The translations under genes were made by a program, and so were the position numbers. A DNA stretch of 64,000 nucleotides, taken from assembly GCF_023195755.1 (NCBI RefSeq), contig NZ_CP096203.1:2790001-2854000 (forward strand), in the 5' to 3' direction. The notes under the pieces were generated by a model, which did not search any database, was not told the origin of the DNA, and saw only the letters and a program-made list of their open reading frames with translations. Below are positions 26,373 through 34,487 of this stretch, piece by piece (position 1 is the first letter of the stretch; each line of letters opens with the position of its first letter). Source of the DNA: Chryseobacterium nepalense (GTDB lineage: Bacteria > Bacteroidota > Bacteroidia > Flavobacteriales > Weeksellaceae).

Positions 26373-26582
26373 AATCGTTAGTAATAGTTAGATTTAAATT
26401 TTCTGCAAAATTCGGGAAATAAATTTTAACCAATATTAACTTTATGTTAATTTTTACTCAATCTTAATAAGCTCTATAATTCTGATTTACAATGTATTGA
26501 ATAATAATTGGATTTTCACATGAAAAAAATCACATTATTGAATTTTTAACAAAAGGCTGTGGTTTTTATTAAAAATTCAACT

Positions 26583-27443
26583 TTATTTTATAGCTTTAAG
26601 GCTAAGATCCATATTCTCGGCGGAGTGTGTTAAAGCTCCTGCAGATATATAGGTGACCCCGGTAGAAGCTATTTCTTTCAGCTGATCGCGCGTAATTCCG
26701 CCTGATGCTTCGGTTTCGCATGAGCCGTTGATCATCTTAACTGCTTCTTTCATCATTTTAATATCCATATTGTCAAGCATGATTCTGTCAACTTTTGCGT
26801 TAATCGCTTCACGAACCTCTTCGAGATTTCTGGTTTCAACTTCAATTTTGAGTTTTTTCTTATTTTTTTTGATGTAATCTTTTGCCATTTTTACAGCATT
26901 GGTAATGCTGCCGTTATAATCAATATGATTATCCTTCAGCATGATCATATCATAAAGGCCATAGCGGTGATTTGTCCCGCCGCCTATGGCAACGGCCCAT
27001 TTTTCGCAGATCCTGAAATTCGGTGTTGTTTTTCTTGTGTCCAGAAGCTTGGTTTTAGTGCCGACAAGACGGGAATCCCAGTCATGTGTAAGGGTAGCAA
27101 TTCCGCTCATTCTCTGCATGCAGTTTAAAACCAGTCTTTCCGTTGAAAGAATAGATCTTGCGCTTCCTGTTACAATGAAAGCGACATCGCCAATTTTAAC
27201 GGCCTCACCATCTTTCACAAAAGCTTCAATTTTTAAATTTTTATCAAAAGTTTTAAAGATAATTTTTGCCAGTTCTACTCCCGCAATAATACAATCCTGT
27301 TTTACCAGAAGTTTGGCACTTTGTTCCAGGTCTTTAGGGATCGTAGAAAGGGTAGAGTGGTCTCCATCCCGGATATCTTCTTCCAAAGCATTTTTTATAA
27401 ACTGTTTTAAAGCTTTATCGGTAACGTATGGTGGTTTTTTCAT
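26583..27443 (-). CDS. nadC: Nicotinate-nucleotide pyrophosphorylase (quinolinate phosphoribosyltransferase)
   Basis: The 286-residue enzyme turns quinolinate and PRPP into nicotinate mononucleotide in de novo NAD synthesis. Motifs include NCMQRMSGIATLTHDW, LDTRKTTPNFR with the substrate-binding Arg/Lys, GGGTNHRYGLYDMIMLKDNH and MLDNMD. It is on the same strand 96 bp after nadB, so they are probably an operon. nadA is not in the window. A weak AT-rich inverted repeat (26540-26549 with 26569-26578) follows the stop. Confidence 0.96.
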   Translation of the reverse strand: MKKPPYVTDKALKQFIKNALEEDIRDGDHSTLSTIPKDLEQSAKLLVKQDCIIAGVELAKIIFKTFDKNLKIEAFVKDGEAVKIGDVAFIVTGSARSILSTERLVLNCMQRMSGIATLTHDWDSRLVGTKTKLLDTRKTTPNFRICEKWAVAIGGGTNHRYGLYDMIMLKDNHIDYNGSITNAVKMAKDYIKKNKKKLKIEVETRNLEEVREAINAKVDRIMLDNMDIKMMKEAVKMINGSCETEASGGITRDQLKEIASTGVTYISAGALTHSAENMDLSLKAIK

Positions 27444-27539
27444 ATTTCATATTTTATTAGTAAAGCAAGATCTTTTTCCAAATGAAAGATCATGATTTAT
27501 AAAAAGTAAAAAATTATTTTTTTTAATAATTTTAAAATA

Positions 27540-29111
27540 TTAAGCCAGATCTTTATTGTAAAAAGCTCCTTTGTTCTCCTTCATTTCCATTGATTGGGTG
27601 ATGATGAGGTGAGCAACGGTTGTTAGATTTCTCAATTCTGAAAGCTGTGGAGATAAAATAGAATAGTGGTAAATTTCATCCACGGCAGCAGCAATTTCCT
27701 GATGTTTCTGAAGTGCCATATTCAGACGGCGGTTGCTGCGTACAATTCCTACAAGATCGCTCATCATTTCCTGAAGTTGTTTTCTGAGATAAGAGACGAT
27801 CACCATTTCATCCATGATTTTCATTCCTTCTTCATTCCATTCGGGAACAGCTTTGAGATCATCGAAATTAAAATGGTTTTCATTTAAAAGCTCAACCGTT
27901 TTAATGGCTGCATTATGCCCGAAGACCAATCCTTCAAGTAGTGAGTTGGATGCTAACCGGTTCGCTCCGTGAAGTCCCGAATTGGTACATTCTCCTACCG
28001 CAAAAAGATTTCTTATAGAAGATTGTCCGTCTTTGTCTACTTCAATTCCTCCCATGAGGTAATGGCATGCCGGAACTACGGGAATAAGCTGTTTGAAGGG
28101 GTCAATTCCTTCATCTTTACATTTTTTATAGATATTCGGGAAATGTTCAAGGAATTTTTCATGATTCATTTCACGGCAGTCCAGTCCTACATATTCATCA
28201 CCTGTAATTTTCATTTCGGCATCAATAGCTCGTGCCACAATATCTCTGGAGGCTAGTTCTTCACGTTCATCATATTTTTGCATGAATTTTTCGCCTCTTT
28301 TTGTTCTTAATTTTGCTCCGTCTCCACGCACAGCTTCGGAAATCAGAAACAGCATTCCGTCAATTTTACTGTATAAAGCGGTGGGGTGAAACTGGTAATA
28401 CTGCATATTGGAAACCTTTCCTTTGGCCCTGGCAACGAATGCAATTCCATCTCCTGTAGCAATAGTGGGATTGGTAGTATTTTTGTAAACATGTCCGGCA
28501 CCTCCTGTGGCTACCAAAGTTATTTTTGAGGTGATTTTTTTTATTTTTTTAGACTTTTCATCTAAAATATAAGCGCCGTAGCAGTGGATGTCGCCTTCAT
28601 TCAGTTCTTTTCCGGGAACATGGTGCTGGGTAATAATGTCTATAACATAATGATGGTCAAGAATTTCAATATTGCTGCTTTTATTGGCTGTTTCCAGTAA
28701 TGCCCTTTCGATTTCGAAACCTGTGATATCCTTGTGGTGTACAATTCTGTTTTCCGTGTGGCCGCCTTCTCTTCCTAAAGCAAATTCACCATTTTTCATA
28801 TCAAAATTAGCGCCCCATTCCACGATTTCATTGAATCTTGCAGGAGCTTCGGTGACGACCATCTTTACAACATCACGTTTGTTTTCACCGTCTCCGGCAC
28901 GCATGGTGTCTTCAATATGTTTGTCGAAATTATCATTTTTAGAATCCGTAACCACGGCAAGTCCACCCTGTGCATATTTGGTATTGCTTTCGTCTTCATC
29001 AGATTTTGTTACAATAATTATTTTGGCATCAGGAAGCTGCTCAGAAACTTTTATGGCATAGGAAAGCCCCGAAATCCCGGAACCGATTACTAGTACATCC
29101 GCTTTTATCAT
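27540..29111 (-). CDS. nadB: L-aspartate oxidase
   Basis: The 523-residue flavoenzyme oxidises aspartate to iminoaspartate, the first step of de novo NAD synthesis. It has the FAD-binding VIGSGISGLSYAIK N-terminus, TKYAQGGLAVV, REGGHTENRIVHHKDITG, ATGGAGHVYKNTTNP and the second FAD motif LFAVGECTNSGLHGANRLASNSLLEGL, all typical of NadB rather than succinate dehydrogenase flavoproteins. It lies 30 bp behind a nitroreductase and 96 bp ahead of nadC. Confidence 0.96.
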   Translation of the reverse strand: MIKADVLVIGSGISGLSYAIKVSEQLPDAKIIIVTKSDEDESNTKYAQGGLAVVTDSKNDNFDKHIEDTMRAGDGENKRDVVKMVVTEAPARFNEIVEWGANFDMKNGEFALGREGGHTENRIVHHKDITGFEIERALLETANKSSNIEILDHHYVIDIITQHHVPGKELNEGDIHCYGAYILDEKSKKIKKITSKITLVATGGAGHVYKNTTNPTIATGDGIAFVARAKGKVSNMQYYQFHPTALYSKIDGMLFLISEAVRGDGAKLRTKRGEKFMQKYDEREELASRDIVARAIDAEMKITGDEYVGLDCREMNHEKFLEHFPNIYKKCKDEGIDPFKQLIPVVPACHYLMGGIEVDKDGQSSIRNLFAVGECTNSGLHGANRLASNSLLEGLVFGHNAAIKTVELLNENHFNFDDLKAVPEWNEEGMKIMDEMVIVSYLRKQLQEMMSDLVGIVRSNRRLNMALQKHQEIAAAVDEIYHYSILSPQLSELRNLTTVAHLIITQSMEMKENKGAFYNKDLA

Positions 29112-29141
29112 ATCCTTAGTTTAAGACAATCGTCTAAATAA

Positions 29142-29768
29142 TTAAATAAATTTAAACAATTTTTCGTTTGGTTTTCTTACTTTTTTCATGTGCTGGAAAT
29201 GATCTTCTTCCGAACGGTAGCCTAAAGCAAGGGTAACGGTTACCTTTTCTGACTCGGGATTTATTTCTAAAATTTCCTCGATAAGATCCTGGCGAAAGCC
29301 TTCCATGGGACAGGTGTCTATGTTTTCAATAGCCGCAGCGTACATGAGGTTTGCCAATACAATGTAAGACTGCTTTTCTGCCCAGTTGAAAATTTCATCA
29401 TGAGTTTTTTGATTAATATGCTGATTGATGCTTTTTCGGAAGAGGTCCAGTTTCTCCTCCGGAGTTTCCCTTACTTCCGAAAGGTGTCTGAAATATCCGT
29501 TGATGTAGCTTTCATCCAATTTCTTTTTTGAAATAATAGCAATCAGATGCGAGCAGGTGGAAATCTGTGACGGATTGTAAAATGCCGGAATTAGTTTTTC
29601 CTTCATCTCTTTACTTTCCACGACAAGAATTTTATAAGGCTGAAGACCCAGAGAGCTTGCAGATAACTTTCCTGATTCCAGAATATTATGCAGTATTTCC
29701 CGGGGAATAATCTCGGTGTTAAATTTTTTCACAGAATATCTTCTGCTTAAAGCTTCCAAATAATTCAT
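29142..29768 (-). CDS. Nitroreductase family NAD(P)H oxidoreductase
   Basis: The 208-residue protein has the FMN-binding nitroreductase start (LEALSRRYSVKKFNTE), SSLGLQPYKILVVES and a C-terminal ALGYRSEEDHF. It is expected to be a dimeric FMN enzyme that reduces nitro compounds, quinones or related substrates with NAD(P)H. It is 30 bp upstream of nadB on the same strand, so it may head the nadB-nadC transcript; whether this has functional meaning is unknown. Confidence 0.88.
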   Translation of the reverse strand: MNYLEALSRRYSVKKFNTEIIPREILHNILESGKLSASSLGLQPYKILVVESKEMKEKLIPAFYNPSQISTCSHLIAIISKKKLDESYINGYFRHLSEVRETPEEKLDLFRKSINQHINQKTHDEIFNWAEKQSYIVLANLMYAAAIENIDTCPMEGFRQDLIEEILEINPESEKVTVTLALGYRSEEDHFQHMKKVRKPNEKLFKFI

Positions 29769-29861
29769 ATCACAAATTTAAGGATTGAACGTGAATTAAT
29801 TCGGTTTTAACACGAAATATGCGAAATTATTACTGCGTGATTATTATAGATGTTAAGTAAT

Positions 29862-29886
29862 CTTCAAGGTTTTTAAAACCTTGAAG
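29862..29886. repeat. 12-bp palindrome, CTTCAAGG type
   Basis: CTTCAAGGTTTT and AAAACCTTGAAG pair perfectly around a single T. It lies 20 bases from a second, GC-rich hairpin. Confidence 0.7.
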
Positions 29887-29906
29887 GTTTGGGCACGTGT
29901 TGATAC

Positions 29907-29945
29907 AAAAGCTTACGGCGGCCTGAAAGGCCGCCGTAAGCTTTT
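29907..29945. terminator. Perfect 17-bp hairpin, GC-rich
   Basis: The arms 29907-29923 and 29929-29945 are exact complements around TGAAA. It starts with AAAA and ends with TTTT, so it may terminate transcription from either side. It lies just after the stop of the minus-strand lectin gene. Confidence 0.7.
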
Positions 29946-29960
29946 AATAAGGTTGATAAT

Positions 29961-31955
29961 TTAATCCCTGTTCTTTACAAGCACCCATCCTGAGTAGGTA
30001 ATAGGTGTGTTTTTTTTGTCATTTTCATTCCAGGAAACAGAATACCAATAACTTCCGGTGGAAACTTTTCTTCCTCCCATAGTTCCGTCCCATCGGTATC
30101 GGTTGGTTTTATCTGCTTTATGAATCAATGCTCCGTATCGGTCAAAAACATTGAAAACAAGATTTTGTTTTCCCGCAAGTGCTGAATAATCGATGCCGTC
30201 ATTTACACCGTCTCCGTTAGGCGTAATCACGTTGATGATATTTGGAACCACCACGGTAATATCAATTGGCTGGCAGTCATAAGCATCTTTTATATAAATT
30301 TTCAGATCACCACGGGGAATATTTTTGAATTCATTGGAGTCTTGCCAGTTAATTCCGTCAATGGAATATTTATAAGGTGCAGTCCCTCCGATTGCATATA
30401 CCGAAACAACATTATTCGAAATGTCGACACTCGAAATTACAGGCTGTTCAGAAGCATACACCTTTACTTTCTGGGTTGCAATACAATCGCCTGTTTTTAA
30501 TTTTACCCAATAGGTGCCGACTCCCACATTGGAAATTGTCTGGCTTGTTGCACCGGTACTCCATTCATAGGATGTAAATCCTGCTCCGGCATCAAGGGTG
30601 GTGGTGCCTTCTATACAGATGATTTTATCCTGAAGAACAGTTGAGAAAACCGGAGGAATTACCTGAAGGGTTACTTTAGCAATATCGAAACATCCGAATG
30701 TGTTGCTCACTCTGATATAAATAACACCATTTGGAGCAATGTAATTTGTAGGATTTAAAATTTCATTGGTTTGATTCTGAGCATCTGTAAGAGAAGGATA
30801 ATACTTTTTTGTAATACCTGTTGATGTTGTAATTACCGGAGCTGTGGTAAGGTCAAAATGCCCTGTTGATGGATTGGTTTCCAGGAAACATGTTCTCAGG
30901 GTAGCGTCTGTTGTGGTGACTGTAGGTGCTACTTTCAGGGAAATGGTTGCGTCATTATTATCACATAAAATTGAAGTTGGATCTTTGATGACTACAGAAA
31001 TATTTGTGTCTGTGCTATACTGGAAATTGGCTGGATTAGTTATTGGAGTTCCGCTGCCTGTTATATAATACGCAAAATTATAATTGCTTGGAACTGCAGT
31101 AAGCTGGGAGTTTAATTCTGTTAAGTCAATTGTTGCCATTCCTGTAAGGTCCGGACAAATATTTTTTGTGATTGCAGTCTGCAGCAAAGGAATTTTATCA
31201 ACATAAACCTTTACGTTTTTAATGGAATGCCTTGATCTGTTTCCTCCTGTGGAAGCTGAAAATCCGAAATAACCTACCGTCATTGCCGCTGCTGTTCCTG
31301 ATGGGGCAAAAGACTGATTGCAGATTTGATTTCCATCAATGGTAATTTTTACGATCCAGTTGGCAGGAGCCGCCGGGTCTACCTGTGCGGTCACTTCAAC
31401 ATGTTTATATGTTGTTCCCTGAAAAGGAAGCGTGGTGTTCATGTCCGGTGAGTGGAAAGAACTTCCCGGAATGTTAAAAAATTCAACATTATTGTTGTCG
31501 GTAGTGTTGGCAACTTGTCCGTAGGCAACATGCACTTTGCTCATTACGGCAGTAGTGGTATTATTGTAGGTGTCGAATCCTACGATAAATCCTACCGCAT
31601 TCTGTGATACACCAAGTCCTGAACCTAAAACGCTGGCTACCGGCGGGTTGGCAAGGTACCAGAAAGCAATACCGTCTCCATTGGCCGTCTGGTTGGAATC
31701 CATTCTGAAATCGAACTCCACGCGCCACTTGTCACAATATTTAAGATTAATTGGATCGTTTAAGCGGATTGATCCGGATTGGTTATTGGTATCCGGAGTA
31801 AGCTGTACAAAATCTGTATTGACTACAGTGGGGGCTACCATTGTCCATCCTGTTGTATTTACGGGATTTCCTGTAAGCTGATAGGTTTGGGAGAAAAGGG
31901 TATTGTAAAAAGAAAGTGTGAAGATAAAAAATAAAAAAAGGTAGTTTTTTTTCAT
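29961..31955 (-). CDS. T9SS type B surface protein with L-type lectin domain, one repeat module
   Basis: The 664-residue protein has a signal peptide (ending LFSQ, residue 23), an L-type (legume-like) lectin domain at about 24-255 (NLKYCDKWRVEFDFRMD, GDGIAFWYLANPP, AVGFIVGFDTYNN), a linker module with CDNNDATISLKV, one DLTTAPV...KKYYPSLTDAQN repeat, an Ig-like segment (DKIICIEGTTTLDAGAGF) and a C-terminal gliding-motility/T9SS type B domain (NVITPNGDGVNDGIDYS to GWVLVKNRD). It should be exported by T9SS to the surface and bind glycans. The lectin part is 97% identical in DNA to that of the gene at 34.5-36.7 kb. Confidence 0.9.
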   Translation of the reverse strand: MKKNYLFLFFIFTLSFYNTLFSQTYQLTGNPVNTTGWTMVAPTVVNTDFVQLTPDTNNQSGSIRLNDPINLKYCDKWRVEFDFRMDSNQTANGDGIAFWYLANPPVASVLGSGLGVSQNAVGFIVGFDTYNNTTTAVMSKVHVAYGQVANTTDNNNVEFFNIPGSSFHSPDMNTTLPFQGTTYKHVEVTAQVDPAAPANWIVKITIDGNQICNQSFAPSGTAAAMTVGYFGFSASTGGNRSRHSIKNVKVYVDKIPLLQTAITKNICPDLTGMATIDLTELNSQLTAVPSNYNFAYYITGSGTPITNPANFQYSTDTNISVVIKDPTSILCDNNDATISLKVAPTVTTTDATLRTCFLETNPSTGHFDLTTAPVITTSTGITKKYYPSLTDAQNQTNEILNPTNYIAPNGVIYIRVSNTFGCFDIAKVTLQVIPPVFSTVLQDKIICIEGTTTLDAGAGFTSYEWSTGATSQTISNVGVGTYWVKLKTGDCIATQKVKVYASEQPVISSVDISNNVVSVYAIGGTAPYKYSIDGINWQDSNEFKNIPRGDLKIYIKDAYDCQPIDITVVVPNIINVITPNGDGVNDGIDYSALAGKQNLVFNVFDRYGALIHKADKTNRYRWDGTMGGRKVSTGSYWYSVSWNENDKKNTPITYSGWVLVKNRD

Positions 31956-32072
31956 ATGCTAGTCGTATTAATTATGATTGTAAATGTAATTAAATTTAAA
32001 AGGCATGTACGGTGTATTGCTGTTGTAAAGTGTCTGTGAGTAGATAATGTGTATCATAATCTGCTGAAATGG

Positions 32073-32099
32073 AAGCTCACTTCATATTGAAGTGAGCTT
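32073..32099 (-). terminator. Terminator of the second lectin gene
   Basis: An 11-bp perfect stem, AAGCTCACTTC with GAAGTGAGCTT, lies between the two lectin genes. Confidence 0.8.
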
Positions 32100-32114
32100 T
32101 AAGATATTTTATTC

Positions 32115-34373
32115 TCAATCCCGGTTTTTAACAAGGATCCATCCGGAATATTTTATAGGCGTATTTTTCTTGTCATTTTCATTCCAGGAAACGGAATACC
32201 AATAACTTCCTGTAGGAACTTTTCTTCCTGCTGCAGTTCCGTCCCATCGGTATTGGTTGGATTTATCTGCCTGGTGGATTTTGGCCCCGTAACGGTCATA
32301 TACATTGAATATGAGATTCTGTTTTCCTGAAAGTGCAGAATAGTCAATAGCGTCATTGATGCCATCTCCATTCGGTGTTATTACATTAATGATATTCGGA
32401 ACTACAATATTGATGTCAATAGGATTGCAGTCGTATGCATCTTTTACAAAAATATGGTTGTCTCCTCTGGGTATATTATTGAATTCATTAGAGTCCTGCC
32501 ATTTAATTCCGTCCGTAGAATACTGATAAGGTGCGGTTCCGCCGTTCACATATATTGTAACGGTCGTGTTTGAAATATCAACACTTGAGATAACAGGCTG
32601 GTCAGAAGCATAGACTTTTACGGTCTGGGTTGCCTCGCAATCGCCTGTCTTCAGCTTTACCCAATAGGTACCCACCCCGACATTTGAAATTGTTTGGGTT
32701 GTTGCGCCGGTGCTCCATTCATATGCGGTAAATCCGGGTCCTGCATCAAGGGTTGTTGTATCTTCCATACAAATAATCTTATCTTCAAGAGTGTTTGAGA
32801 AAACCTGAGGGATAACGATAAGATTAACCTTGGCGATGGCATAGCAGCCATTTCCGTTAATAACTTTAATATAAATGACTCCGTTTGGCGAGATATAAGA
32901 ATTAAATGTTAAAATTGAGTTTGTTCCGTTTTGGGCATCGGTTAGGGAAGGATAATATTGTTTCACAACTCCGTTTTGAGTCGTTACAGGGGCTGTTGTA
33001 AGGTTAAATAATCCTGTTGAAGGATTGCTTTCAATAGCACATGCTCTTAAAGTTGCTTCCTGAACTTCCACTACAGGAAATAATGCTAATGTAATCTGTG
33101 CTACATCGGTACATCCTTGTGGAGTAGTGACCTGAGCATAAATAGTAGCCGCAGGAGAAAGAAAAGCAGAAGAATTGGTGATCGGGTTGATATGATTATT
33201 GAGGTCATACATTGTATTATAAAATACAGCGGTACTTCCCGGAACGGATGATAATGTTGCTGATGTAAGATCAAACACTGCTCCGCCGGCGTTATTGTTG
33301 TTGCATCCGGTAAGCGTTACATCATTGGCGGCAAAAGGACTTGGTGTAAGTACAATAGTTCCGTCCCCGTTGTCACATAATGTGGAAGAAGGATCTTTTA
33401 CTACAACGGTAATAGTAGTTGTGCCTGCAGAATATTGATAATCGGCAGGATTGGCAATTGGTGTTCCCCCAGGTCCGAAATAGGAGAAAGTATAATTGGC
33501 CGGATTTGTTACAAACTGGTTCTGGAATGAAGTTAGATCCACACTTCCGTTTCCTGTTGCCGGATTTACACATACAAAAGGGTTGATTGTATTTGTTAAG
33601 ATGGGCACTTTATCAATATAGATCTTTGCATTTTTAATGGAATGTCTTGCACTTGCTCCGCCTGTTGCTGCAGAGAATCCGAAATAACCTGTCGTCATGC
33701 CTGTGGCTCCTCCTGAAGGAGCAAAAGACTGGTCAACAATCAGTACGCCATCTATTCTTATTTTGATAAGCCAGTTGGCAGGGTTGGCCGGATCTGTTTC
33801 TCCGTTTACTTCTACATGTTTATATGTTGATCCCACAAAAGGCTGTGTAGGATTCAGGTCTGCTGAATGAAAAGTGCTTCCTGCGGTATTATTGTACTCG
33901 ATATTGTTATTCAGCCCGTTATTTGTTCCGTACAGAACGTGGATTTTGCTCATTTGGCCTTCTGTAGAATTATTAAAAATATCAAATCCTACCATCAGTC
34001 CGCTGGCATTAGCAGGAATTCCGAGACCTCCTCCCGAAACAAATCCCGTAGGAGGATTGGCCAGGTACCAAAAAGTAAATCCGTCGCCTCTCCCATATTG
34101 TGCAGTTCCGTTTCCGTCAATCCTGAAATCAAATTCAACTTTCCATTTATCGCAATACTTCAGGTTGATAGGATCCTGAAGCTTTATCGCTCCATATTGG
34201 TTTCCGATGTCCTGGGTGAGTTGTATGAAATCCGTACTGACAGAGGCGCTGGAAACCAGATCCCACCCGGAAGTATTTACAGGGTTGCCCGTAAGCTGAT
34301 AGGTCTGCGCAGAAATTTTGCCGGAAAAGCAGATTAAAATCAGGAGAAAATAAGAGAGCAGATTGTTTTTCAT
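32115..34373 (-). CDS. T9SS type B surface protein with L-type lectin domain, two repeat modules
   Basis: The 752-residue paralogue shares the architecture of its neighbours: signal peptide (ending KISAQ), lectin domain at about 24-260 with DGFTFWYLANPPTGFVSGGG, two CNNNNAGGAVFDLTSATL-type modules, Ig-like segment, and type B sorting domain ending GWILVKNRD. It is 88 residues longer than the 664-residue paralogue, which equals one module. Its lectin domain is clearly related to but less similar than the near-identical pair. Own terminator. Confidence 0.9.
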   Translation of the reverse strand: MKNNLLSYFLLILICFSGKISAQTYQLTGNPVNTSGWDLVSSASVSTDFIQLTQDIGNQYGAIKLQDPINLKYCDKWKVEFDFRIDGNGTAQYGRGDGFTFWYLANPPTGFVSGGGLGIPANASGLMVGFDIFNNSTEGQMSKIHVLYGTNNGLNNNIEYNNTAGSTFHSADLNPTQPFVGSTYKHVEVNGETDPANPANWLIKIRIDGVLIVDQSFAPSGGATGMTTGYFGFSAATGGASARHSIKNAKIYIDKVPILTNTINPFVCVNPATGNGSVDLTSFQNQFVTNPANYTFSYFGPGGTPIANPADYQYSAGTTTITVVVKDPSSTLCDNGDGTIVLTPSPFAANDVTLTGCNNNNAGGAVFDLTSATLSSVPGSTAVFYNTMYDLNNHINPITNSSAFLSPAATIYAQVTTPQGCTDVAQITLALFPVVEVQEATLRACAIESNPSTGLFNLTTAPVTTQNGVVKQYYPSLTDAQNGTNSILTFNSYISPNGVIYIKVINGNGCYAIAKVNLIVIPQVFSNTLEDKIICMEDTTTLDAGPGFTAYEWSTGATTQTISNVGVGTYWVKLKTGDCEATQTVKVYASDQPVISSVDISNTTVTIYVNGGTAPYQYSTDGIKWQDSNEFNNIPRGDNHIFVKDAYDCNPIDINIVVPNIINVITPNGDGINDAIDYSALSGKQNLIFNVYDRYGAKIHQADKSNQYRWDGTAAGRKVPTGSYWYSVSWNENDKKNTPIKYSGWILVKNRD

Positions 34374-34442
34374 GAAGTGATTGGTTATTAATTATTGAGT
34401 TTTTTTAGTTGGCCATTTATGTTTTTGGTTTTAGTATTGCTT

Positions 34443-34476
34443 AAAAAAAGACCACTCCGCAAACCGAAGTGATCTT
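34443..34476 (-). terminator. Terminator of the third lectin gene
   Basis: AAGACCACT and AGTGATCTT (34448-34476) pair with G-U on the minus strand RNA, followed by a T run. Confidence 0.6.
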
Positions 34477-34487
34477 AATGTAAATTA

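Noticed and set aside
29862..29945. End of an insertion sequence.
   Set aside because: No transposase or target duplication is present; the hairpins fit palindromic repeats or terminators.
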